DNA from: DATFAS01 sp035254305
GTDB lineage: Bacteria; Bacillota; Bacilli; Aneurinibacillales; RAOX-1
Assembly (NCBI GenBank): GCA_035254305.1
Contig: DATFAS010000150.1
Location: forward strand, 1-8,588
Length of the DNA stretch: 8,588 nucleotides
Direction of reading: 5' to 3'
In this document: one piece after another, positions 1 through 6,543 of the stretch
Layout: each line of letters opens with the position of its first letter
Numbering within the stretch: position 1 is the first letter of the stretch
Notes under the pieces: model-generated
The model's database searches: none
Told to the model about the DNA's origin: nothing
What the model saw: the letters and a program-made list of their open reading frames with translations, nothing else
Made by a program: the position numbers and the translations under genes

Positions 1-135
1 GGTCCTTTACTGTTCATAAAGTGGATAAGTAAAATTATCTTAATTAGAATCAAGTGTTATACACCTAAATGATTCGGCACTGGAGCTAATCTCTATGAAA
101 CTGATGATTTCATCATGGAACAAGAAATACATCAG

Positions 136-191
136 GCACAAGAACGCACCCCTATCATTACCATTTGATAGGGGTGCGTTTTTGTGCTTTT
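136..191 (+). terminator. Strong intrinsic terminator of an upstream unit
   Basis: A perfect 15-bp stem pairs 143-157 (AACGCACCCCTATCA) with 166-180 around an 8-base loop. Outer pairs extend it to 22 bp (136-157 with 166-187), with a single G-T wobble at 142/181. Runs of T lie at the base of the core stem (179-183) and after the full stem (188-191). This is the shape of a Rho-independent terminator for + strand transcription. It closes a gene lying mostly or wholly before the window, so the narG unit that follows needs its own promoter. Confidence 0.88.
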
Positions 192-474
192 AACGAGAAA
201 TAAATCGTTATGTCCTCACTACGGATCGTCCCTCCCGTTGTTCCTTTGGTGTTAGAAATTTGCTCATAGATATGGATATCACCTTTGTTTATCAGCTTTC
301 CATTCTATCATATTCACCGTCATTATAAGAAATTTATTTCCACTGTATAGAAAATTGGATGAGGGAAAAAAGGGGTAAGTGGATCAACCATTTCTCATTA
401 ATAAGGTTTATCGTAAACATTGTCAAGTCATTTAAAAACTGATTAAAAATGACGTGTGGAAGAGGAGAAAAAAG
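192..474 (+). other. Non-coding leader region upstream of narG
   Basis: No convincing gene is present on either strand. The narG promoter should lie here. The best sigma-A guess is weak: TTATAA (323-328), 17 bases, TATAGA (346-351). I see no TGTGA-N6-TCACA Fnr site. Short palindromes are present: TAACGA/TCGTTA (191-196/205-210), GATAT-GG-ATATC (269-280) and GTTTA-TCG-TAAAC (406-418). Any of these could bind a regulator, but none matches a motif I can name. Confidence 0.5.
458..467 (+). promoter_or_regulatory. Ribosome binding site that fixes the narG start
   Basis: GGAAGAGGAG ends 7 bases before the ATG at 475. An in-frame GTG at 454 lies upstream of this site and has no ribosome binding site of its own, so the ATG is preferred. 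Confidence 0.8.
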
Positions 475-3400
475 ATGACAAGAAGCCGATCACCCTTTAT
501 GAAAAAACTCAGTTTCTTCCAAAAAAGAGAACAATTTTCGGATGGATGGAGCGAATTGGATCCTAAGGATCGAGAATGGGAGCAGCTTTATAGGAACCGA
601 TGGCAGCATGATAAAGTTGTTCGAACAACCCATGGTGTGAATTGTACAGGATCATGTAGTTGGAAAGTATTTGTAAAAAACGGGATAATCACCTGGGAAA
701 ACCAACAAACGGATTATCCAAGTTGTGGACCGGATATGCCAGAATTTGAGCCAAGGGGGTGTCCACGTGGTGCTAGTTTTTCATGGTATGTGTATAGCCC
801 GCTTCGGGTGAAATACCCCTATGTTCGTAATACATTGCTGGAATTGTGGAGAGAGGAGCTTCATAAGACAAAAGATCCGGTAGAAGCCTGGAAAAACATC
901 GTTGAGGACAAGGAAAAGGCCAGCAAATACAAGCAGGCCCGCGGCAAAGGGGGATTTGTTCGTGGGGATTGGGATGAAGTTTCCAAAATTATTGCTGCAT
1001 CAACCATTTATAACATTAAAACTTATGGGCCAGACAGAATTGCCGGATTTACAGTTATTCCAGCCATGTCCATGTTGAGTTATGCATCCGGATCTCGATT
1101 CCTTTCCCTTCTTGGCTCCCCAATGCTGAGTTTTTATGACTGGTATGCCGATCTGCCGCCGGCATCTCCTCAAGTTTGGGGTGAACAAACCGATTCTCCG
1201 GAAAGTAGTGACTGGTTCAATTCGAGTTACTTAATGATGTGGGGATCCAATGTGCCGATGACAAGGACGCCCGATGCTCATTTTATGACAGAAGTACGCT
1301 ACAGAGGGACTAAGGTGGTGGCAATCAGCCCTGATTATGCTGAAAATGTAAAATTTGCCGACAGTTGGCTGGCGATTAAGCCTGGTTCAGACGGGGCGTT
1401 AGCTTCTGCTATGACACATGTGATTTTAAAAGAATTTTATATTAATAATCCAACAGAGTATTTCTTGAATTACTCTAAACAATACACGGATTTGCCGTAT
1501 TTAATTACCCTTAAGAAAAAAGGAAAGGATTACGTAACCGATCGATTCTTGATGGCAAGTGACCTTGACCTGCCTTTGAACCAAGCAGAGTGGAAACCAC
1601 TCGTAATAGATGAGCAAACGGAAAAAATGGTTGTACCGAATGGGAGTATCGGGCATCGTTGGGGAGACAAAGGGAAATGGAATTTAAAGATGGAAGACCA
1701 GGATGGAGATCCATATAATCCGAAAATGACTCTACTAGGTTCTCATGATGAGATCTTGCACGTTAATTTGCCTTATTTTGATGAAGATACACGCGGTGTA
1801 GTCAAACGAGAAATTCCAGTCAAGCGAATAGTCAATAAAAACAAAACGATGTATGTAACGACTGTATTCGATCTCATGCTAGCGAATTATGGGGTTGGAA
1901 GACTTGGGTTATCCGGGTATGCAAACAGTTATTTAGATGAACAAGCCTACACCCCGGCATGGCAGGAAAAAGAAACTGGAATTAAAAAAGATCTAGTCAT
2001 TAAAATTGCTACAGAATTTGCACAAAACGCGATAGATACAAATGGAAAATCCATGATTATCATGGGTTGTGGTATTAACCATTGGTATAACAGTGATGCA
2101 ATTTATCGATCGATACTTAACCTATTAATTTTAACCGGAACTCAAGGAGTCAATGGCGGAGGGTGGGCGCACTATGTGGGTCAGGAAAAACTCCGACCGC
2201 TTGAAGGCTGGTCCAATATCGCCTTTGCTCGCGATTGGAGTACACCGCGTTTACAAAATGCGACTTCCTTCTTTTATTTTGCAACCGATCAGTGGAGATA
2301 TGAGGATATCCCGCTTAGTGAGTTAACCGCACCTACCGTGGATAAGCCTAGATATCAACATCCGGCTGACTATAATGTATTGGCTGCACGTCTGGGATGG
2401 ATGCCGTCCTATCCGCAGTTTGACCGAAATCCGTTGACTTTAGTGGAGGATGCGAAAAAACAAGGGGCCCAAACTAATGATGAAGTGACCCAATATGTAG
2501 CTAATCAGTTGAAACAGGGGAAAATGCATTTTGCCGTGGAAGACCCTGACAATCCGGTGAACTATCCGCGTCAAATGTTCATCTGGAGATCCAACTTGAT
2601 TTCAAGTTCAGGGAAAGGACATGAGTATTTTCTAAAGCATTTGCTTGGTGCTTCCAACGGATTGCTGTCTGAAGATGGAGAGGTAAGACCGGAAGAAGTG
2701 AATTGGCGTGATGAAGCAGGGATAGGTAAAGTTGATCTTTATGTAAGCCTTGACTTTCGTATGGCAGGAAACGCACTCTATTCGGACATTGTACTTCCAG
2801 CCGCAACCTGGTATGAAAAACATGATTTAAACAGTACGGACATGCATCCTTTTGTGCATCCATTCAATCCTGCGATTAACCCTCCATGGGAGGCGAAATC
2901 AGACTGGGATATATTTAAACATTTAGCAAAACACTTTAGTGAAATGGCCAAAAAGTACTTGCCTGATCCGAAGGAAGATATCGTTGCATCACCATTGCTC
3001 CACGATTCGCCAGATGAAATTGCTCAGCCGTTTGGTCGTGTCCGTGATTGGAAAAAAGGCGATGTTGATGCCATTCCAGGCAAAACGATGCCTCGGTTCA
3101 GCATCGTAGAACGAGATTATACAAAAATCTACGACAAGTTTATTGCTTTAGGTCCATCACTTGAAACGAATCCGATTGGTGCCCATGGTATTTCTTATTC
3201 TGTCTCTATTGAATATGAAGAGCTTAAGAAAATCAATGGGAAAATTCAAACTCCGGGAGTAGGCGAGGGGCTGCCATCCATAGAAACGGGACGTCAAGCT
3301 TCGGAAGCTGTTCTCAGACTTTCTAGCGCAACAAACGGTAAATTGGCTATTAAGGCGTGGGAAGCAGAGGAGAAGAAAACTGGATTAGAGTTGAAAGACT

Positions 3401-4155
3401 TGGCGCAAGATCGTGGAGCAGATGTATTTACTTTTGAAAGTATTACCGTTCAACCGAAAGAAGTGATTCCAACTCCGATATTTACGGGTTCCAATAAGAG
3501 TGGCCGTCGCTATTCACCGTTTACAACGAGTATTGAGCGTTTAGTCCCTTTCCGAACCTTGACAGGACGACAACATTTTTATATCGATCATGAAATTATG
3601 CTGGAGTATGGTGAAGCCTTGCCAGTCTATAAACCAACACTTCCGAAACATTTGTTTGGAAATAATGATTGTCGCCCGATTCCAGACCAGAAAGAGATTA
3701 CGCTTCGATATTTGACTCCGCATGGAAAATGGAATATCCATAGCATGTTCCAGGATAACCTCTTGATGCTAACTTTATTTCGCGGTGGTCCCAACGTATG
3801 GATTAATGACAAAGACGCAGCGGAAATCGGTATCAAGGATAATGATTGGCTTGAAGTATACAATCGGAATGGGGTTGTAGTAGCAAGAGCCGTAATCAGT
3901 CACAGAATGCCACGCGGAACGATGTATATGTACCATGCACAGGATAGACATATTAATGTTCCAGGGTCCACGATTACGAATGAACGCGGTGGAACCCACA
4001 ATAGTCCAACGAAGATTCATGTGAAACCGACCCAGTTGATAGGAGGTTATGCACAATTAAGCTATGGATTTAACTACTATGGGCCAATCGGAAACCAACG
4101 GGATGTATATGTCTCTGTTAGAAAATTAAAGAAAGTCGATTGGCTTGAAAATTAA
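475..4155 (+). CDS. narG: Respiratory nitrate reductase, alpha (catalytic) subunit NarG
   Basis: This is the catalytic subunit of the membrane-bound nitrate reductase. It reduces nitrate to nitrite at a Mo-bis-molybdopterin guanine dinucleotide centre on the cytoplasmic face of the membrane. The product is 1226 residues, the usual family length, with no frameshift. The N-terminal FS0 iron-sulfur site shows His53 and Cys57, Cys61 and Cys96 (HGVNCTGSCSW, then PRGCPRG). The molybdenum ligand is Asp226 in WYADLPPASP, followed by WGEQTD and the conserved TRTPDAHF. The molybdopterin-dinucleotide-binding domain occupies the C-terminal part, roughly residues 1040-1200. The ATG start is supported by its ribosome binding site. 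The gene normally sits in narGHJI. Here narJ follows after 16 bases, and narH and narI are absent from the window. NarG cannot receive electrons from quinol without those subunits, so activity would need partners made elsewhere. Identification as narG is secure, but function in this arrangement is open. Confidence 0.97.
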   Translation: MTRSRSPFMKKLSFFQKREQFSDGWSELDPKDREWEQLYRNRWQHDKVVRTTHGVNCTGSCSWKVFVKNGIITWENQQTDYPSCGPDMPEFEPRGCPRGASFSWYVYSPLRVKYPYVRNTLLELWREELHKTKDPVEAWKNIVEDKEKASKYKQARGKGGFVRGDWDEVSKIIAASTIYNIKTYGPDRIAGFTVIPAMSMLSYASGSRFLSLLGSPMLSFYDWYADLPPASPQVWGEQTDSPESSDWFNSSYLMMWGSNVPMTRTPDAHFMTEVRYRGTKVVAISPDYAENVKFADSWLAIKPGSDGALASAMTHVILKEFYINNPTEYFLNYSKQYTDLPYLITLKKKGKDYVTDRFLMASDLDLPLNQAEWKPLVIDEQTEKMVVPNGSIGHRWGDKGKWNLKMEDQDGDPYNPKMTLLGSHDEILHVNLPYFDEDTRGVVKREIPVKRIVNKNKTMYVTTVFDLMLANYGVGRLGLSGYANSYLDEQAYTPAWQEKETGIKKDLVIKIATEFAQNAIDTNGKSMIIMGCGINHWYNSDAIYRSILNLLILTGTQGVNGGGWAHYVGQEKLRPLEGWSNIAFARDWSTPRLQNATSFFYFATDQWRYEDIPLSELTAPTVDKPRYQHPADYNVLAARLGWMPSYPQFDRNPLTLVEDAKKQGAQTNDEVTQYVANQLKQGKMHFAVEDPDNPVNYPRQMFIWRSNLISSSGKGHEYFLKHLLGASNGLLSEDGEVRPEEVNWRDEAGIGKVDLYVSLDFRMAGNALYSDIVLPAATWYEKHDLNSTDMHPFVHPFNPAINPPWEAKSDWDIFKHLAKHFSEMAKKYLPDPKEDIVASPLLHDSPDEIAQPFGRVRDWKKGDVDAIPGKTMPRFSIVERDYTKIYDKFIALGPSLETNPIGAHGISYSVSIEYEELKKINGKIQTPGVGEGLPSIETGRQASEAVLRLSSATNGKLAIKAWEAEEKKTGLELKDLAQDRGADVFTFESITVQPKEVIPTPIFTGSNKSGRRYSPFTTSIERLVPFRTLTGRQHFYIDHEIMLEYGEALPVYKPTLPKHLFGNNDCRPIPDQKEITLRYLTPHGKWNIHSMFQDNLLMLTLFRGGPNVWINDKDAAEIGIKDNDWLEVYNRNGVVVARAVISHRMPRGTMYMYHAQDRHINVPGSTITNERGGTHNSPTKIHVKPTQLIGGYAQLSYGFNYYGPIGNQRDVYVSVRKLKKVDWLEN

Positions 4156-4157
4156 GC

Positions 4158-4163
4158 AGGAGG
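4158..4163 (+). promoter_or_regulatory. Ribosome binding site that fixes the narJ start
   Basis: A perfect AGGAGG ends 8 bases before the GTG at 4172. Reading could also open at a TTG at 4145, inside the end of narG, but that codon lies upstream of this site. Confidence 0.85.
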
Positions 4164-4171
4164 TTATCATA

Positions 4172-4726
4172 GTGTCAATATCAACTACCACCCCACTGGA
4201 AATAAGTGACCACCAGGATGTGTTTCAATTATTGTCACTCCTTCTCCAATATCCGGATCAGGAGGATTTTGATTGGACAGCCTTGCGTGATGGAGTGAGA
4301 CAACTCTCAAATTTCAAAATATCGCAACCTCTTGAACTGTTTTTAAATTATTTGGAGGGGCAATCTCCGAAGAATTTAGGCATTACCTACGTCAATACAT
4401 TTGATTTTAATCCGGTGACTACGTTCTACCTAACTTATGCCAGATATGGCGAAGAGAAGGAACGTGGAGAAACTCTTGTCCAGTTAAAAGAGTTATATGA
4501 AGAAGCAGGTTTTGCCTTAATAACAGAGGAACTTCCAGATTATCTTCCGCTTATATTAGAATTTGTTTCAGTAGCACCCTTAGCAGTAAGCTGCCGAATA
4601 TTAAAAGATTTTCAATCTGATATCGATCGTCTTCAGAAGGAATTAGCGAAAAGCGAGAATCCATATGCGTGGGTACTGGAAGCCCTACAAATTGAAATGA
4701 ATGAATACCAAATTGAAATGATCTGA
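4172..4726 (+). CDS. narJ: Nitrate reductase assembly chaperone NarJ
   Basis: NarJ is a cytoplasmic chaperone of the NarJ/TorD family. It binds apo-NarG, including its N-terminus, oversees insertion of the molybdenum cofactor and iron-sulfur cluster, and is not part of the final enzyme. The product is 184 residues with a GTG start, the typical Bacillus length. Family signatures are YVNTFDF (73-79) followed by TTFYLTYARYGEEKERG, and the core segment ELPDYLPLILEF (120-131). The protein is predicted to be soluble and helical, with an acidic C-terminal part. It is translationally close to narG (16-base gap, AGGAGG), so the two are co-transcribed. In ordinary operons narJ follows narH and precedes narI. 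Here it directly follows narG and is the last gene before a terminator. Nothing suggests decay: the frame is open, the motifs are kept and the ribosome site is excellent. Confidence 0.93.
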   Translation: MSISTTTPLEISDHQDVFQLLSLLLQYPDQEDFDWTALRDGVRQLSNFKISQPLELFLNYLEGQSPKNLGITYVNTFDFNPVTTFYLTYARYGEEKERGETLVQLKELYEEAGFALITEELPDYLPLILEFVSVAPLAVSCRILKDFQSDIDRLQKELAKSENPYAWVLEALQIEMNEYQIEMI

Positions 4727-4770
4727 TATAAACTAATACACAATGAAGTGTTATGAACCTGAAGACAATG

Positions 4771-4832
4771 GCGTCTTATCCCGAATTTCGTTTGATTTAA
4801 AGAAATTGAGGATGGGCGCTTTTAGTTTTTTT
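4771..4832 (+). terminator. Intrinsic terminator of the narG-narJ operon
   Basis: The stem has three blocks: GCG with CGC (4771-4773/4817-4819), CTTATCC with GGATGGG (4775-4781/4810-4816, two G-T pairs), and AATTTC with GAAATT (4784-4789/4802-4807). It has a one-base bulge, a small internal loop and a 12-base terminal loop. TTTT, AG and seven Ts follow (4820-4832). It lies 44 bases after the narJ stop, leaving no room for narI in this transcript. Confidence 0.68.
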
Positions 4833-4868
4833 ACTAGGTATGGATGATATGCATAAATTGGATAGGTA

Positions 4869-4885
4869 AGATTTTATCAAAATCT
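4869..4885. promoter_or_regulatory. Palindrome upstream of benE, possible operator
   Basis: AGATTTT-ATC-AAAATCT is a perfect inverted repeat with 7-base arms and a 3-base centre. It lies between the narJ terminator and the benE start, ending about 52 bases before the ATG. TATGAT (4885-4890), a possible -10 element, overlaps its right end, although no good -35 sits at the right distance. The shape suits a dimeric repressor, but the regulator is unknown. Confidence 0.4.
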
Positions 4886-4924
4886 ATGATTTGGCTAGCC
4901 CGTGGCAAATAAAAATAGAAAACT

Positions 4925-4931
4925 GAGGAGG
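4925..4931 (+). promoter_or_regulatory. Ribosome binding site that fixes the benE start
   Basis: GAGGAGG ends 6 bases before the ATG at 4938. In-frame alternatives are a GTG at 4902, upstream of the site, and an ATG at 4932, directly abutting it. Both are less likely starts. Confidence 0.8.
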
Positions 4932-4937
4932 ATGGGG

Positions 4938-6146
4938 ATGGAATTACAAAGTAAAACCGAGGTTCAAGATCATGCCGGACACATCCAAAATGTTTTATTT
5001 TCCAGTGTAACGTTGCAGAGTGTGTCTACAGGGCTCATCTCTGCTACTTTGATTATGACGGGTCCAGCCGTAATGCTATTGGAAGCAGCTCAACGAGGAG
5101 GCTTTTCAATTCAGCAGTCAGTAAGCTGGATGTTTGCGGTATACTTCTTCGGGGGATTGTATGGAATACTCATGTCCCTTTGGTACCGAATGCCGATTGC
5201 AGGCGGACATTCTTTAACAGGCATCGCTTTTTTATCTTCGGTGACATCCCAATTTGCATATTCGCAAATGATTGGCGGATATGTAATGTCAGCCTTGCTC
5301 ATTATTTTCATAGGGACTTCGGGTATCTTTAATCAACTGATTAAATGGGTTCCTAAGGAGATCATCTCGGCAATGTTGGCTGGGCTTGTGGCGAGTTATG
5401 TAGTTCGGATGGTTCCAGCTGTGAGGGAGATGCCGATTGTGGGGGGAGTGGCCCTCATCAGCTATTTTGTTCTAGCAAAATTTAGCAGGCAAATCCCACC
5501 GGCATTGGGAGCTATCATTGTTTTGCTACTCATGCTTTGGGGAACACGGGGACTGGGATGGGAAGGGCATAGCAGTACCTTTTCTTTTCCAACTATTCAA
5601 AATCCAGAATTTAATTGGTCAGTACTAGTGAGTCTGGCGCTTCCATTGGCTTTGCTAATTTTAAGTAATGATGTTGCTGTTGCTGTTGGAGCATTGGAGA
5701 GAACTGGCTATAAGCCGCCTATTCGGACAGTCGTTACAGGAACCGGCCTTTTTTCTTTAATTACTGCCTTCTTTGGTGGGCAATGTTCCAATATCGCCGG
5801 GATGATGACAGCCATTTGCTCCAGTGAAAATACGGGGTCAAAAGAAAAGCGATATGTTGCCTCTCTTGTCTCGGGAATGACGATAATCATATTCGGTATT
5901 TTTTCTTGGAAAGTCGTTCCTTTCGTCCAAGCTTTACCGCAAGCTCTCATTTCCATGCTAGCAGGATTTGCTCTCATTGGTGTACTTCTATCAAATTTGC
6001 AATCATGTTTTGGGGAAAAGGCCTATCCATTGAGTTCATTAACAACATTTATCATTGCTTTATCCAATTTATCGATTTATCACATCAGTTCTGCGGTTTG
6101 GGCGATTCTCATTGGCGCGGGGCTTGCAAGGATACTCGGAAAATAA
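4938..6146 (+). CDS. benE: BenE-family benzoate/H+ symporter-like membrane transporter
   Basis: This is a polytopic inner-membrane transporter of the BenE family (E. coli YdcO is a member), thought to import benzoate or related aromatic acids with protons. The product is 402 residues, close to the family's usual size of about 390-400. It has a short hydrophilic N-terminus followed by about a dozen hydrophobic segments. Recognisable family segments include LWYRMPI (81-87), the core stretch ALPLALLILSND (234-245) leading into a Gly-Ala-rich helix and GYKPPI, and the MTAICSSEN region followed by a basic KEKRY loop. The start is placed at 4938 from its ribosome binding site. The gene sits between a terminator upstream and one overlapping its own stop codon, so it is probably a single-gene unit. 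No benzoate catabolic genes are adjacent, so the substrate is assigned by family only and could be another aromatic or hydrophobic acid. Confidence 0.85.
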   Translation: MELQSKTEVQDHAGHIQNVLFSSVTLQSVSTGLISATLIMTGPAVMLLEAAQRGGFSIQQSVSWMFAVYFFGGLYGILMSLWYRMPIAGGHSLTGIAFLSSVTSQFAYSQMIGGYVMSALLIIFIGTSGIFNQLIKWVPKEIISAMLAGLVASYVVRMVPAVREMPIVGGVALISYFVLAKFSRQIPPALGAIIVLLLMLWGTRGLGWEGHSSTFSFPTIQNPEFNWSVLVSLALPLALLILSNDVAVAVGALERTGYKPPIRTVVTGTGLFSLITAFFGGQCSNIAGMMTAICSSENTGSKEKRYVASLVSGMTIIIFGIFSWKVVPFVQALPQALISMLAGFALIGVLLSNLQSCFGEKAYPLSSLTTFIIALSNLSIYHISSAVWAILIGAGLARILGK

Positions 6147-6172
6147 GCTCTCGAAAGGGAGCTTTTCTTATT
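6145..6172 (+). terminator. Intrinsic terminator of benE
   Basis: AAGCTCTC-GAAA-GGGAGCTT forms an 8-bp stem (one T-G pair) with a GNRA-type tetraloop at 6145-6164. TTCTTATT follows. The stem begins within the benE stop codon, so termination is immediate. Confidence 0.85.
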
Positions 6173-6453
6173 GACCAATAAGTCACGATTCTATTTTGTC
6201 TCACTTACAATGCTTTTGACATTTTTGCGCCTATTTACTGGGCATTTGTTAAACTGCTCGTTAATTGGATGATATATAAAATAAATAATTGGATCATCTA
6301 AGTTTTGATATATCATTTTATAATCGGTTTTGTTCCAAGAAAATTCGATTAGATGTGAAAATGTTCACATTCAATTCTGATGTTTCTAAGTTTCGGTGAG
6401 TTTGGATCTTTCGATGTGGAAAATATTATGTTTAAAGAGCAAGTAGAGTATTT
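6173..6453. other. AT-rich intergenic region with repeats, no gene
   Basis: No credible gene is present. A 28-codon reading frame at 6380-6466 has no ribosome binding site. Repeats are concentrated at 6262-6316. TAATTGGAT occurs twice as a direct repeat, 24 bases apart (6262-6270 and 6286-6294). ATGATATAT (6269-6277) is inverted at 6308-6316. A TTGACA at 6216-6221 has no matching -10. A TATAAT at 6319-6324 has no -35. The Fnr/ArcR-type box at 6353-6370 is listed separately. The region probably carries speA regulatory sites and may contain remnants of a lost gene. Confidence 0.5.
6353..6370. promoter_or_regulatory. Fnr/ArcR-type binding box
   Basis: ATGTGAA-AATG-TTCACAT is a perfect inverted repeat with 7-base arms. 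It contains an exact TGTGA-N6-TCACA (6354-6369). This is the consensus for Crp/Fnr-family regulators, used by B. subtilis Fnr (anaerobic respiration) and by ArcR (arginine catabolism, in B. licheniformis and staphylococci). It lies 174 bases before the speA start and about 127 bases upstream of the predicted speA transcription start. That is too far for the usual position near -41.5. No good -10 lies at the classical distance on either strand. Confidence 0.6.
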
Positions 6454-6482
6454 TTGGCAAGCATAGTGATTCTTACTATAAC
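6454..6482 (+). promoter_or_regulatory. Sigma-A promoter of speA
   Basis: TTGGCA (6454-6459) and TATAAC (6477-6482) are separated by exactly 17 bases, each one mismatch from consensus. Transcription would start near 6489, giving a leader of about 55 bases before the speA start. There is no room for a riboswitch in that leader. Confidence 0.7.
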
Positions 6483-6543
6483 TGGAATATGGAGCTCGAT
6501 GAAATAAACTAAAAGAGAGAAAATTGAGAGGTGGGATTAAAAG

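Noticed and set aside
1..72. Possible 3' end of an upstream gene (open from base 1, 23 residues, TGA at 70-72); another frame closes with TAA at 28-30
   Set aside because: The terminator at 136-191 implies a gene ends nearby, but neither tail is long enough or distinctive enough to choose between them or to name.
97..195. 32-codon reading frame starting at an ATG and running through the first terminator
   Set aside because: It overlaps a perfect terminator stem, has only a weak distant GGAG, and its composition simply follows the hairpin.
454..474. GTG at 454 as the narG start, adding seven residues
   Set aside because: The ribosome binding site lies downstream of this codon and is correctly spaced for the ATG at 475.
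2579..2863. Minus-strand frames of 63-94 codons within narG
   Set aside because: They are shadows of a strongly conserved coding sequence, with no ribosome sites or recognisable domains.
4145..4171. TTG at 4145 reading Met/Leu-KIKQ, reminiscent of the NarH N-terminus MKIKAQ, as a narH scar or longer narJ
   Set aside because: The same bases encode the conserved end of NarG (DWLEN and stop) in another frame, so the resemblance is probably chance. No NarH residues follow, and AGGAGG serves the GTG at 4172.
5906..6181. 91-codon + strand frame overlapping the end of benE
   Set aside because: It is an alternative frame of a clear transporter gene, runs through its terminator, and has no ribosome site or recognisable domain.
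6216..6244. TTGACA at 6216-6221 as a promoter
   Set aside because: Nothing resembling TATAAT lies 16-18 bases downstream, and no gene follows at a sensible distance.
6380..6466. 28-codon + strand peptide just after the Fnr/ArcR-type box
   Set aside because: It has no Shine-Dalgarno sequence, no good promoter at the expected distance, and no recognisable family.
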